This document shows, piece after piece, positions 53,994-63,902 of a DNA stretch of 64,000 nt. Made by a program: the position numbers and the translations under genes. How positions within the stretch are numbered: position 1 is the stretch's first letter; the number at the start of each line of letters is the position of its first letter. Below the pieces are notes generated by a model, which did not search any database, had not been told where the DNA came from, and worked only from the letters and a program-made list of their open reading frames with translations. Source of the stretch: Micromonospora rifamycinica (GTDB taxonomy: Bacteria > Actinomycetota > Actinomycetes > Mycobacteriales > Micromonosporaceae); the NCBI RefSeq assembly GCF_900090265.1, contig NZ_LT607752.1:6947270-7011269 (forward strand), read 5' to 3'.

Positions 53994-54569
53994 CTACGAG
54001 AGTTCGTCCTTCCGTGGCCACCGGCGGTCGTGCCGTGACGCGACGGCGGGCCGGCCGTGGTCGGCGAGGTCGAGGCGCCAGTCGTTGCTGCGCATCAGGG
54101 AACCGCTGCCTCGCGGGTACTCGAATTCGCACGGCCCGAGGAGGGTGAAACCCAGGCGTCGGCAGAGCGCGTTGGAGGGGGTGTTCTCCACCGCCGGGAA
54201 CGCGTGCAGGCTGCGGGGCGCGTCGGCGTGGTGGGGGAGGCCACGGACGATGGTGATCAGCGCGGCCCCGGCCGCGCTGGCGACGCCACGGCCCTGGTGG
54301 GGCGGCAGGACGTTCCAGCCGGTCTCGTAGATCTGCTCGCCGTGCCAGTCACGCCGGTGGTAGGCGATGCTGCCGACCATCTCGTCACCCCGCAGTACGA
54401 CGTACATGCGGCCCCGGCCGGTCGTCGGCAGGGCGAGGTACCGGCGATGCCGGGCCAGCAGTCGGTCCTCCGGCTCGGGGCCGCCGACGTGCCGACGCAT
54501 CTGCGCGGTGTTGATCCGGTGCAGGAGGTCGAGCGCGGATTCCGACCAGGGTTCGAGACGAACATCCAT
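53994..54569 (-). CDS. GNAT-family N-acetyltransferase
   Basis: 191 residues. MDVRLEPWSESALDLLHRIN opens the fold, GRGRMYVVLRGDEMVGSIAY forms strands 2-4, and ETGWNVLPPHQGRGVASAAG holds the acetyl-CoA pyrophosphate loop (Q-x-x-G-x-G/A). ENTPSNALCRRLGFTLLG is the usual C-terminal motif. It transfers acetyl from acetyl-CoA to an amine; the substrate is unknown, though RimJ/RimL-like N-terminal or small-molecule acetylation is typical. The ATG at 54569 gives the normal family start; longer in-frame extensions run toward the tRNA. The gene stands alone, convergent with the DUF916-like gene. Confidence 0.85.
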   Translation of the reverse strand: MDVRLEPWSESALDLLHRINTAQMRRHVGGPEPEDRLLARHRRYLALPTTGRGRMYVVLRGDEMVGSIAYHRRDWHGEQIYETGWNVLPPHQGRGVASAAGAALITIVRGLPHHADAPRSLHAFPAVENTPSNALCRRLGFTLLGPCEFEYPRGSGSLMRSNDWRLDLADHGRPAVASRHDRRWPRKDELS

Positions 54570-54679
54570 GCCGCACAGCCTGGCAGGCGCGGTCACCGCG
54601 TACCTGTGCACGGGCACGTCCGGAGGGGACCGCGAATCCCGGTGGCCGTGCCGCCCCGGGTGGTGGATGATCGACATCG

Positions 54680-54808
54680 GGGTCGCTAGCTCAACTGGCT
54701 AGAGCATCCGACTGAGTAGCACGTCCGCTATCCGCTTCCGCGGCCATGGGTGGGCTTCCTTCTCCCTGTTGGATCGGAGGGTTCGGGGTTCGAGTCCCCG
54801 GCGACCCA
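54680..54808 (+). tRNA. tRNA gene with about 54-nt enlarged anticodon loop
   Basis: The acceptor stem GGGTCGC (54680-54686) pairs perfectly with GCGACCC (54801-54807), discriminator A. The D-arm is GCTC-AACTGGCTA-GAGC, the anticodon stem TCCGA (54707-54711) with TCGGA (54774-54778), the variable loop GGGTT and the T-arm CGGGG-TTCGAGT-CCCCG. Every arm is regular except the anticodon loop, which is 62 bases instead of 7. If an insert directly follows CT at 54712-54713, the anticodon would be TTG (Gln) with a normal 7-base loop, or GTT (Asn) with an 8-base loop; if it lies on the 3' side, GAG is possible. The insert is too short for a group I intron. Confidence 0.75.
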
Positions 54809-54863
54809 CTGTGCCGTGGCCGCGGGCTGCCCGCTGCCGGAGTCGACCGGAACGGAGGGGCAC

Positions 54864-57023
54864 GTGATCGAGAAGCTGGTCATCCAGAAGACTCTGCGCG
54901 TGCCGACGAACCCGGCCGCGCCCGGTGACGGTACGCCGGTGGCCCGGCAGTTGGACGCGGCACTGCTCGACGTCGGGTTCTCCGCCTCGCGGGCGCTGCT
55001 GGAGCACGTCGGCGCCCTGGCGCCCGCGCCGGCGATGGACCTCGCCACCACGGTCGTGTCGGCGGTGCGTGAGCTGGTCGGGGACCACGTCCGGCACAAC
55101 GCGTACTTCATCGGCTTCCCGCACGACGTGCCGGACACCATCGAGTTCTGGACGGACCGGTTGCGGGCCGCCGTGCTCACCGGCGGGGGCACGGCGACCG
55201 ACGCCGAGCTGCGGGACGCCGTCGTCGCGGGCGGGGTGAACCTGCTCGACCTGCCGGCCTACGGCACCTACCAGCACACCTACGCGGAGCTGCTGGCCGC
55301 GCACGACACGCTGGTCGCCGCGGCCGGTGACCGGGTGACCCTGTTGCGGCTCGGTGATCCCGTCGAGGTGGAGGCGGAACGGCTCTACCTGGCGCTGGCC
55401 GGCAGCCCGACGCCGCACGGCGAGGCCGACCTGGCGATCCTCGGCGAGCTGGCGCTGGCCTGCGCGGACGGCACGCAGCCGGCCGAGATCCCGGTACGGG
55501 AGAACCGCGCCGTGCTCAACGGCATCCGACTCGTCCTCGGTCGCCCGCTGGTCGGCGTGGACACGACGACCGACGTGCTGCGCCTCGCCTGCCAGGTTTC
55601 CGGCGGGGACGTCTCGCTCGCGGCACCCACCCGGTTCCGTGCCCTCCGGCGCCCGGAGCGGCGGATGCTGCTGGCCGCGCTGGACGAGGTCGTCGGTGCC
55701 AACCCGGACAAGCTCGGTGACGTCGCACGCTACGCGGAGCGCTGGAAGCGGCTCGGGGAACGGCTGCACCCGCACGAGTACGGTCAGTGGCCGCACGCCC
55801 AGGAGGTGTTCCGGGTCGCCCGTGGCGAGCGGCGGGTGCGCAACCTCGCCGGCCGTGCGGAGGCGGCGATCCGGGCCGGTGCCGTCGGCCCGGCCGCGTC
55901 GGTGCTGTCGGCCGCGCCGGGTCTGCTCCTGCGGTCGGCCGACCGGCTGCTGCGGCTGGCGTCGGCGGCGGAGCGGGCCACCGTCGTCGAGGCGGTCACC
56001 GGTGCGCTCGGCTCGGCGTCGGGTCGGGTGCTCCTCGCCCTGCGGGAGCACGTCGACAACCGGCTGACGCCGGCCCCGGCCCGGATGTACGCGAGCCGCT
56101 CGCGTACCGCGTGGGTCGGTCCCGACGAGCGGCCACCGCTGCCGGCCGGGCTGGTGGCCGAGTTGTCGTCGCTGCTCGACGCCGAGATCGGCGCCCGGCT
56201 GCCGGAGCCGTCACGACCGCTGGTGGTGGACCCGGAGGTGCTCGACGTCGCGCTGCCGCTGTCCGGCAAGGCGTCCGAGGGCGGTTTCGCGGTCATGCCG
56301 AGGGGTTCGCGGGCGGCGGTCTCCGGTGAGCTGCTGCGCTTCTTCACCTACTGGCGTCAGACCGGTCGCCGTACCGACCACGACCTGTCGCTGCTGCTGC
56401 TCGACGAGGACTTCCACGGTGCCGGCCAGGTGTCGTGGACGAACTACCGGCACGACGGCGTGGTCCACTCCGGCGACGTCACCGAGGCGAAGAACGGTGC
56501 GACCGAGTTCATCGACGTGCCCCTGACGGTCCGGGGGCACTACCTGGTTCCACAGGTCAACGTCTATGCGGGCGAGTCGTTCGAGGAGGTCGCCGAGTCG
56601 ATGTTCGGGTACCAGACCCGGGCGCGGGACCAGCGCGGCATGCCGTTCGACGCGCGGACCGTACGGGCGCGTTCGCACCTGCGCGGCCAGGGACGGGTCG
56701 CGCTGCCGATGGTGTTCGCCAGGAGCGGGCGGGGCTGGCAGGCGGTGTGGCTGCACCTGTACCTGCGGGGACAGCCGTCGTTCAACCGGGTGGAGGGGAA
56801 CACGTTCACCACGGCCGACCGGGTCCGGGCACTCGTGCGGCGGCGGTACCTCACCGTCTCCTACCTCGTCGACCGGTGGCGGGAGCGGGCCGAGGTGACG
56901 ACGTGGAACGGCCGGCTGCCGGACGAGCCGGTCACCTTCGTCGGCATCGAGGCGCCCGAGGGCCTGCCGGACGGGTCGGAGACGTTTACCCTGGACCGGC
57001 TCGGTGAGCTGATCCCCGGGTGA
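54864..57023 (+). CDS. TerD-like domain protein with large helical N-terminus
   Basis: 719 residues from a GTG with CGGAGGGG upstream. The first 450 residues are helical, Leu/Ala/Arg-rich and without a known motif (FSASRALLEHVGALAPAPAM; LLDLPAYGTYQHTYAELLAA; a repeat-like stretch LRRPERRMLLAALDEVVG). The C-terminal 220 residues resemble TerD of the tellurite/stress systems: DHDLSLLLLDEDFHGAGQVS, then GVVHSGDVTEAKNGATEFID and later AESMFGYQTRARDQRGMPFD. TerD-type domains bind calcium. Related large proteins occur singly in actinomycetes and myxobacteria, some with a RING-like part that I do not see here. There is no signal peptide. It lies just after the enlarged-loop tRNA gene. Confidence 0.7.
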   Translation: MIEKLVIQKTLRVPTNPAAPGDGTPVARQLDAALLDVGFSASRALLEHVGALAPAPAMDLATTVVSAVRELVGDHVRHNAYFIGFPHDVPDTIEFWTDRLRAAVLTGGGTATDAELRDAVVAGGVNLLDLPAYGTYQHTYAELLAAHDTLVAAAGDRVTLLRLGDPVEVEAERLYLALAGSPTPHGEADLAILGELALACADGTQPAEIPVRENRAVLNGIRLVLGRPLVGVDTTTDVLRLACQVSGGDVSLAAPTRFRALRRPERRMLLAALDEVVGANPDKLGDVARYAERWKRLGERLHPHEYGQWPHAQEVFRVARGERRVRNLAGRAEAAIRAGAVGPAASVLSAAPGLLLRSADRLLRLASAAERATVVEAVTGALGSASGRVLLALREHVDNRLTPAPARMYASRSRTAWVGPDERPPLPAGLVAELSSLLDAEIGARLPEPSRPLVVDPEVLDVALPLSGKASEGGFAVMPRGSRAAVSGELLRFFTYWRQTGRRTDHDLSLLLLDEDFHGAGQVSWTNYRHDGVVHSGDVTEAKNGATEFIDVPLTVRGHYLVPQVNVYAGESFEEVAESMFGYQTRARDQRGMPFDARTVRARSHLRGQGRVALPMVFARSGRGWQAVWLHLYLRGQPSFNRVEGNTFTTADRVRALVRRRYLTVSYLVDRWRERAEVTTWNGRLPDEPVTFVGIEAPEGLPDGSETFTLDRLGELIPG

Positions 57024-57188
57024 GCGGGAGTCGAGGCCATGCGGGTGCTTCCTGCTGTTCCGTTCGATGCGGGATCTCCGCGCGAGCGGAGGACTGGTAC
57101 TAGCCCCCGTGCTCTCCTCGACTCCCGCCCACCGGCATCGCCCGGCACCAGCGGCCGATCCTTCTCCGCGCACCCGAGGCGCGACAGG

Positions 57189-58577
57189 TCAGGACACGGC
57201 GCAGGGCCGAATGGCGGCTTCCACGCTGAGGGCGGTGCCGAGCAGGCCGTTGAGCGTGGGCGGGCCGAACATGCAGGCACCGACGGGCAACCTGTCGACA
57301 CGCCCCAGTGGCAGACAGACGTTGGGACGCCCGGCAATGGCCGCCATGGACGAGGTCGCCACGGTGCGCGGATCGCCAACGACGTGGTCGATGATCCAGG
57401 CGGGCTCGTTGGCCGGGGTCAGGATTACCGGCACCCGGGCTGCGGCTCGGACCGCGTCGAGACGTGTGCATGCGGTTTCGGTGAGCTGCGGGCGTGTGCG
57501 CTGCCCTCGGCGCAACTCGGCCGGGTCGAGACGTAGTGCGTCCTCGAACGTCTCCTGCCCGAAGTACTGAAGTATGTCCGTCCGGCCGGCATTGCCGGCT
57601 ACCAACTCGGCCAGCGACGAGGGGAGCCCTCCACGTCGGCTGAGATAGCCGGACAGGCTGGGCTCGAACTCGGCCAGCAGTGCACGCATCTCCGCCGGCC
57701 ACAGTTGTTCCTGATCGTCAAAGTTGACCTCGGTGATGTCCGCACCAGCTCGACGCAGGTCGGCGATCCACGAGGCGAAAACACCCCGCACCCCCGCGGA
57801 CGACCTGCCCGGCAGCCATGCGCCGATCCGCAGCCCGGCGAGGTCGTGCCCCCTGACCGGCGCGACGCGGTCCGGACACAGTGCCCGCATCGCCAACACC
57901 GCGTCGGCCAGCGTCGCCGCGAACGGTCCGATCGTGTCCTGCTTCCGGGAGATTCCGGCCACTCCGGCCAGGGGCAGCAGGCCGTGTTCCGGCTTTATCG
58001 CCGCGACCCCGTTCTGGCCAGCCGGACCGACGATCGAGCCGTCGGTCTCAGTGCCGAAAGCCAAGGGTGCCATACCTGCGGCGACGGCCACCGCCGATCC
58101 AGAGGACGATCCCCACGGACTGCGGGCCGGGTCGTCGGCGTGCCGGGTCTGGCCGCCGAGTGAGGACCAACCCTCGATCATGTGTTGGGAACGAAAGCCC
58201 GACCACTCGCTGAGGTTGGTTTTGCCGAGGATGATCGCACCGGCCCGCCGCAGCGCCGACACCACTGCCGCATCGTGTCCGGGGGACGTGGCGGCGAGCA
58301 GACGGGACCCGGATGTGCTGAGCAGGCCCGCGGTGTCGATGCAGTCCTTGAGCAGTACGGGGATGCCGTCGAGCACGCTCCGTGGTCGGCCCCGCCTGAG
58401 GCGACGGTCGGCGCGTGCCGCCTGAGTGAGCGCGTCGGGCGCGATGCCCAGTACGGCACGGAGTGCGGGGTCCCTGTCGGCGATGCGCTCCAGGCAGGCA
58501 CGTACCAGTTCGGTGCTGGTGCGGGTTCCCTGCCGCAGCTGGCTGCACTGTTCCGTGAGGGAGATCGGCTGAGGCAC
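57189..58577 (-). CDS. Amidase-signature family hydrolase
   Basis: 462 residues with the amidase signature: LDGIPVLLKDCIDTAG holding the catalytic Lys, then GKTNLSEWSGFRS, and SPWGSSSGSAVAVAAGMAPL with the cis-Ser and FGTETDGSIVGPAGQNGVAA with the nucleophile Ser. VNVCL-like ASSMAAIAGRPNVCLPLG closes the fold. The Ser-cisSer-Lys triad hydrolyses amides. The GTG at 58577 is chosen for an AGGCGAGG 5 bases upstream; another GTG at 58583 overlaps that site. It starts 11 bases after the MFS stop and follows the NRPS on the same strand, so it may trim or release the peptide product (inference). Confidence 0.9.
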   Translation of the reverse strand: MPQPISLTEQCSQLRQGTRTSTELVRACLERIADRDPALRAVLGIAPDALTQAARADRRLRRGRPRSVLDGIPVLLKDCIDTAGLLSTSGSRLLAATSPGHDAAVVSALRRAGAIILGKTNLSEWSGFRSQHMIEGWSSLGGQTRHADDPARSPWGSSSGSAVAVAAGMAPLAFGTETDGSIVGPAGQNGVAAIKPEHGLLPLAGVAGISRKQDTIGPFAATLADAVLAMRALCPDRVAPVRGHDLAGLRIGAWLPGRSSAGVRGVFASWIADLRRAGADITEVNFDDQEQLWPAEMRALLAEFEPSLSGYLSRRGGLPSSLAELVAGNAGRTDILQYFGQETFEDALRLDPAELRRGQRTRPQLTETACTRLDAVRAAARVPVILTPANEPAWIIDHVVGDPRTVATSSMAAIAGRPNVCLPLGRVDRLPVGACMFGPPTLNGLLGTALSVEAAIRPCAVS

Positions 58578-58588
58578 TGTCACCTCGC

Positions 58589-59839
58589 CTACAGACTGGC
58601 GCGACGTAACGTCGGGCGGGAGAGGAACACAGCGGCGGCGGCGACCGCGATCGCCGCGTGGACCAGCAGGGCCGTGGCGATACCGAGGCGCGCGGACAGG
58701 ACGCCGATCAGCAGATTGCCCAGGGGAATCGCGGCGAACGCCACCAGTGCCAGCACCGCCAGAACCCTGCCCCGGTACTCCGGGTCGCACCAGGATTGCA
58801 GCAGTGACGTCCCCAGGCTCGCGGTCACTCCGAGGAGCGCGCCGAGAGCGACGAAGACCGCCACCACCGGGCCGATGGAGGCGGCCGTGGCCAGTGCCGC
58901 GAGCAGTGCGGCCTGGGCCACGAGCGCCACCCCGAAGGCCGTCCCGGCGGCTCGACGGGCGGGCACCGCGATCAGGGCCAGAGCGCCGGCCGCCGAGCCG
59001 GCGAATCCGGTGAGGAGCAGTCCGGCGCCACCCTCGTTCAAGCCGCGGGCTCGGGCGAACAGGGCCAACCCGACGTTGAGCACCCCGGCGCAGCTCAGCT
59101 CGTTGAGAAAGAGCACCACCAGCAGCCACCGCAGTTGGTGGTGTCGCCAGGCGTACCGTAGGCCGGCCCGGACACCGGCGGTGTGCGAGTCACGTGGACG
59201 GTCGCCGGGGACGGCCTGTTGCCGGGCGTCGAGTAGGGACGGGTGACGGCGACGGCGATCATCGAGCACACGTACGACACGGCGTTGAGCAGTGCGACCA
59301 GCAGGCCCCGCCGAGGGCGAGGGCGTAGGCGCCGACCGGCCCACCTGCCGCCTGCCCACCGCGCAAGGCCAGGGAGTAGAGGGCGTTGCCGCGGACGAGG
59401 TCGTCCTTGGCCAGGAGTTGGGGTCGCAACGCGGCCGAGGCGGGGACGAAGAACGCGCCGGTGACCGACATCGCCCCGGCCGCCAGCAGCAGTACCCACC
59501 AGGGCCGCCCACCAGCAGCGCGACGGCGGCGGCGAGCATGATCCCGGCCGAGACCCCATCGCTCAGAATGATCACTTTCGGCGGCTGTGTCGGTCGGCGA
59601 CGGCTCCGCCGTAGAGCAGTACCGCGGGGCATGGTGGCCAGGGCCAGCAGCAACCCGGCCAACCCCGGACTCACCGTGGTGGCCAGCGTCCAGGACAATG
59701 CTATGTACCAGGCGGCGTTGCCCAGGGAGGAAAGGCCGGTCCCGGTGACGAAGGCGAGATAGTTGCCGCCGAAGACGCGGCCGGAGTGCGGCGGCGCCGG
59801 TCCGTCAGGTAGAGCGGCGATCTCTCTGGCCGATGTCAT
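58589..59839 (-). pseudogene. MFS exporter with about five frameshifts
   Basis: The N-terminal frame reads FGGNYLAFVTGTGLSSLGNA and ends in LLLALATMPR; the expected YGGAVADRHSRRK follows in another frame, then VIILSDGVSAGIMLAAAVAL returns. From about 59505 to 59290 the true sequence (SVTGAFFVPASAALRPQLLA; VRGNALYSLALRGGQAAGG) is in a third frame, and LLNAVSYVCSMIAVAV in yet another. From 59170 to the end one frame gives the last six helices (WLLVVLFLNELSCAGVLN; GVTASLGTSLLQSWC). This is a 12-helix major facilitator of the multidrug/peptide-export type, between the NRPS and amidase genes. The shifts suggest single-base errors in the sequence or recent decay. ATG 59839 with GGGGAG. Confidence 0.75.
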
Positions 59840-60080
59840 CAGCTCCCCCTTCGCCGTCACGCCCGAGCTAGGCCTTCGTGCTGTCTCGATTCCCCGGGCC
59901 TCGGCACCGAACCATGTGCTCGTCCTGTTTTTCGAAGGACCGGCTCGAACCGATGGTTGTCACCGCCGGAGTCCCACCGTCGTCGGTCACCCGCCCGTCC
60001 GGTGTGGACAGTATCGGGTGGGACGTCACCGAGATCCTCCGCGCGGCGTGCTCCTCCTCGCTCGACGGTCGGGCAGGTCG

Positions 60081-63000
60081 TCATGGTCCGTCTACCGATG
60101 CCCGTGCCGGGCCGGCGATCTCCCCGGAGAGGAGCCGCATCAACGGAAGACGGTCGGGACGGAAGTAGAAGTGGTCGCCCGGGAGTTCCCGATGGATCGT
60201 GTGACCATGGCTGAACGCCGCCCAGCCGTGCATCGCCTCGCGGGCGGCCGTGTCCGCGGTACCTGTCACCGTGAGGATCGGGCAGTCCAGCGGGGTGGGT
60301 GAACGCGGCCGGTATCCGGTGAACGCCTCCAGGTCAGCGGCGTAGGCGTCCGCCAGCGCGTCCCGGAGAAGGCGGTCGGCGCCGGGTACGGCGGCCTTGA
60401 GACCGGGGTGGTCCAGCAGCGCCGCCCCGTCCGGGACGGTCGGTACCGGCAGTTGGGCGTCCGGCGGCCGGGCCGCCGACACGACCAGTAGCCGTGGACC
60501 CTGTCGGTCCTGTTCGCGCAGCGCCTGGGCGACCTCGTAGGCCACCAGCGCACCGAGGCTGTGGCCGAACAGGACGAACGGCACGGTGAAGGCGCAGTTG
60601 TCGACGATGCCGTCGACCAGCGCCTTCAGGGACCGCAACGGGGGTTCCCGGTGTCGGTCCCCGTGCCCGGGAGGTTGTACCGCCCACAGGTCCACATCGG
60701 GAAGGTCGTCAGCCCACCGGACGTACTCGCCAGCGGATCCTCCCGCGTGCGGGAAGACGTACAGCGAGAACGGGGCACCCGGCCGTGCCCGCCGTTGACG
60801 GGTCCAGCGCTCCGTGTCCCTCGGTGCCGTCCGGGCGATCGGCATGCCTGCCGCTATGTCTGCGAGTTCGGCGATGCGGGGATGGTCGAAGAAGGCCGCG
60901 ATGGGCAGCTCGGGTCCGCCCCGCCGTCGGATGCTGGCCGCCAGGGCGGTCAGCATGAGCGAGTGGGCGCCCAGGTCGAACAGGTTGTCCTCCACACCGA
61001 CGGTGGGCAGCCCGAGGGCCTCGGCCACGGCCGTACACAGCAGCCGTTCGACGGCGTTGCGGGGTCCGCGCCGGGACGACGGCACGGGTGCCACCGTGGG
61101 AAGCCGGCCCCGGTCGAGTTTGCCGTTGGCGGTCGTGGGCAGCCGGTCGAGTACCGTGATCGCGGTCGGCACCATATGGTCGGGCAGCACCTGTCGCAGC
61201 GCGTGACGCAGTGCATCGGTGTCCGGTGCCGGATTCTCGGCAGTCGGCACCACGAACCCCTGGAGGATCTGCCGCTGGGTGTCGAGGGTCACCGCTGCCT
61301 GGCCGATTCCGGGCTGCTCGGCGAGCACCGCCTCGATCTCACCGAGTTCGACGCGGAATCCGCGCAGCTTGATCTGGTGGTCGGTGCGGCCGAGGTAACG
61401 CAGGGTGCCGTTCCGTGCCCACTGGGCCAGGTCCCCGGTCCGATACATGCGACCGCCCGGAGGCCCGAACGGATCGGCCACGAAGCGTTCGGCGGTCAAC
61501 TCGGGACGGCCCAGGTATCCCCAAGCCATGCCGGTGCCGGCGAGATACAGCTCACCGGTCACGCCGATCGGAGCCGGTGCCAGGCGGTGATCCAGCACGT
61601 ACGCCCGCGTCAGTGCCAGTGGCCGTCCGATGTCCGGACCGCCCGACGCTACGGTGGCGTAGACAGTTGTCTCGGTCGGCCCGTAGTAGTTGACTATGTC
61701 GGCGGCGTAGCGGGCGAGGTAGCGGGTCAACGGCGCGGGAAGGGCCTCGCCGCAGCTGAGCAGGGTCAGCCCGGTCAGCGCGGTGACGTCGATGTCCGCC
61801 AGTGTGCCACAGCGACGGAGTGGCCTGTAGGTGGGTGATCCCGGCTCGGGGGATCTCGGCCAGGAGGGCCGGCTGGTCACGGGTCAGACCGTCGGGTGCC
61901 ACCACTACCGTGGCGCCGCGCATGAGTGGAGCGAACAGCTCGGTGACGGCGATGTCGAAGCAGACGGTGGTGGTGGCGAGGAAGCGGTCACCCGGTTCTA
62001 GCGGAACCCTTTCGGACACTGCACGCAACACGTTGTCCAGGCCTTGCCGGGGCACGACGACGCCCTTCGGTCTGCCGGTGGACCCGGAAGTGTAGATGAC
62101 ATAAGCGGGCTCGGTGGTTCGCACGTCGATGGTCGCTGGGGGTGTGTCGGCGCGAGCGGGAGCCACGACCGGGTCATCGAGCACCATCCGGTCGGCGCGA
62201 TGGTGGCTTCCGCCCGGCCCAGCGAGGAGGGACCGGTGGGTGACGACCGTGATTGGACCGGCGTCGGAGAGCATGTAGTCGATGCGGTCGCTCGGATAGC
62301 TCGGATCCAGGGCAGGTAGGTGGCGCCGACGCGGAGCACGGCCAGTAGGGTGGCGACCAGGTCGTTGCCTCGGTCGAGCAGGATGCCGACCGTGGTGCCC
62401 GGCCGGGCCACGGTCGGCGAGGTCATTGGCCAACGCCGCGACGCGGCTGTCCAGTTGGGCGTAGGTGAGCAGGTGGTCACCACACTCGACCGCCACCGCA
62501 TCGGGGTACGCGGCGGTGGCCGCCGCGATCTCGTCGAGCACCCTCGGCGCCGGCGGGCGCGAGGTGGCGTTGAACTCCTCCACGACGCGACGGCGATGGG
62601 TCTCCGGCAGCACGTCGATCTGGTCGCCGACTGGTCGGGGTCGTCGCACATCCGCTCCAGCAGGACAGTGAGAGCGGCGGCGAGGTCGGCAACGGTGCCG
62701 GCGTCGAACATCTCGGTGGCGTACTCGATGTCACCGTCGATGCCGACCGTGCCGCTCTCGATCTCTTTGAACGCGAATGACAGGTCGAACTTCGCGGCTC
62801 GCACGTCGATCGAGGCGACCTCCGCGCGGAGGTCCGCGAACTGCGGTCGCGCCTCGGCGGCGTTCTGCAGCATGAGCATCACCTGGAACAACGGGTGGCG
62901 GTTCGCCGACCGGGCGGGGTTGAGCACCTCGACCAGTTTCTCGAACGGCACCTCCTGATGGTGGAAGCAGTTCAGGTCGACCCGGCGAATCCGGTCGAGG

Positions 63001-63902
63001 AGGGCACGGATGCTCGGGCCGCCACCAAGGTCGGTGCGCAGCACGACGGTGTTGACGAACAGCCCGACCAGATCCTCCAGCGCCTCATCGCCCCGACCGG
63101 CCACCGCCGTCCCCAGCACCACGTCCGTTCCGGCACCATGGCGGGACAGGAGTATGGCGACTGCGGCCTGCAGAATCATGAACATCGTGGTGTGGGTCTG
63201 CCGGGCCAGCGCCCGGAGCCGGGTGTGCGTTTGCGCGTCGATGCGGAAGGTGTGCAGTGCCCCCGATAGGTCGGCTCGGCCGGTCGGGGCCGGTCGCGCG
63301 GCAGGGTGATCTCCTCGGGCAGGCCGGCGAGTTGGTTCCGCCAGAACCGACCCCGTCGGTGAGTACCTGGCTGTTCAGCAGCTCACGCTGCCAGGGTGTA
63401 GTCGGCATACTGGACGGGGAGCTCAGCCCAGCCCGGAGCGCGCTGGTCACGTCGGGCGGTGTACGCGGTCGCGAGGTCGGCCAGCAGCGGCCGCATCGAC
63501 CAGCCGTCGCCGATGATGTGGTGCCAGGCCATGTGCAGTACGTGCCAGTCGGCACCGACAGTATGCAGAGTGAGCGTCAATGGTGGAGCCGAGTCGATGG
63601 CGAACGTCCGTCGCGACGCGGTCTGCATCGCGGTCGCGAGCTGATCCGGAGGCGTTACCGTCCGCACCATCTCCGCGACGGTGTCTGGGTCGAGGATCCG
63701 TTGGTACGGCTGTCCGTCCAGGTCAGGAAACACGGTCCGCAGGACGTGATGCCGCGTGACGACATCCGGAACGCGGCCCCAGCGCCTCGACGTCCAGCCT
63801 GCCGTGCAGGGTGACCGCGAACGCCATCGTGTACATCGGCTGGGGACCGTACAGGCGGTGGATGAACCAGAGCCTCTGCTGGGCGTAGGAGAGAGGGATC
63901 AC
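60081..63902 (-). pseudogene. NRPS termination module C-A-T-TE, frameshifted
   Basis: From the GTG at 63902 (overlapping the previous stop, GTGA) to 60081 is 1274 codons, exactly one C-A-T-TE module. C domain: LSYAQQRLWFIHRLYGP (C1) and HHIIGDGWS (catalytic HHxxxDG), then ALHTFRIDAQTHTRLRAL and FHHQEVPFEKLVEVL. A domain: YVIYTSGSTGRPKGVV, CFDIAVTELFAPL, NYYGPTETTVYAT, MYRTGDLAQW, GFRVELGEIEAVL, TANGKLDRGR. T domain: DNLFDLGAHSLMLTA, with Ala replacing the usual Gly before HS. TE: LFGHSLGALVAYEVAQAL with the nucleophile Ser and GDHFYF His. At least five 1-2 base losses break the frame between 63780 and 61780, two of them in G-runs. The specificity pocket begins with Asp-Ile; I do not assign a substrate. 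Confidence 0.85.

Noticed and set aside
54750..54863. An upstream start for the TerD-like protein inside the tRNA
   Set aside because: The in-frame extension translates the tRNA T-arm; the GTG at 54864 has a strong CGGAGGGG site.
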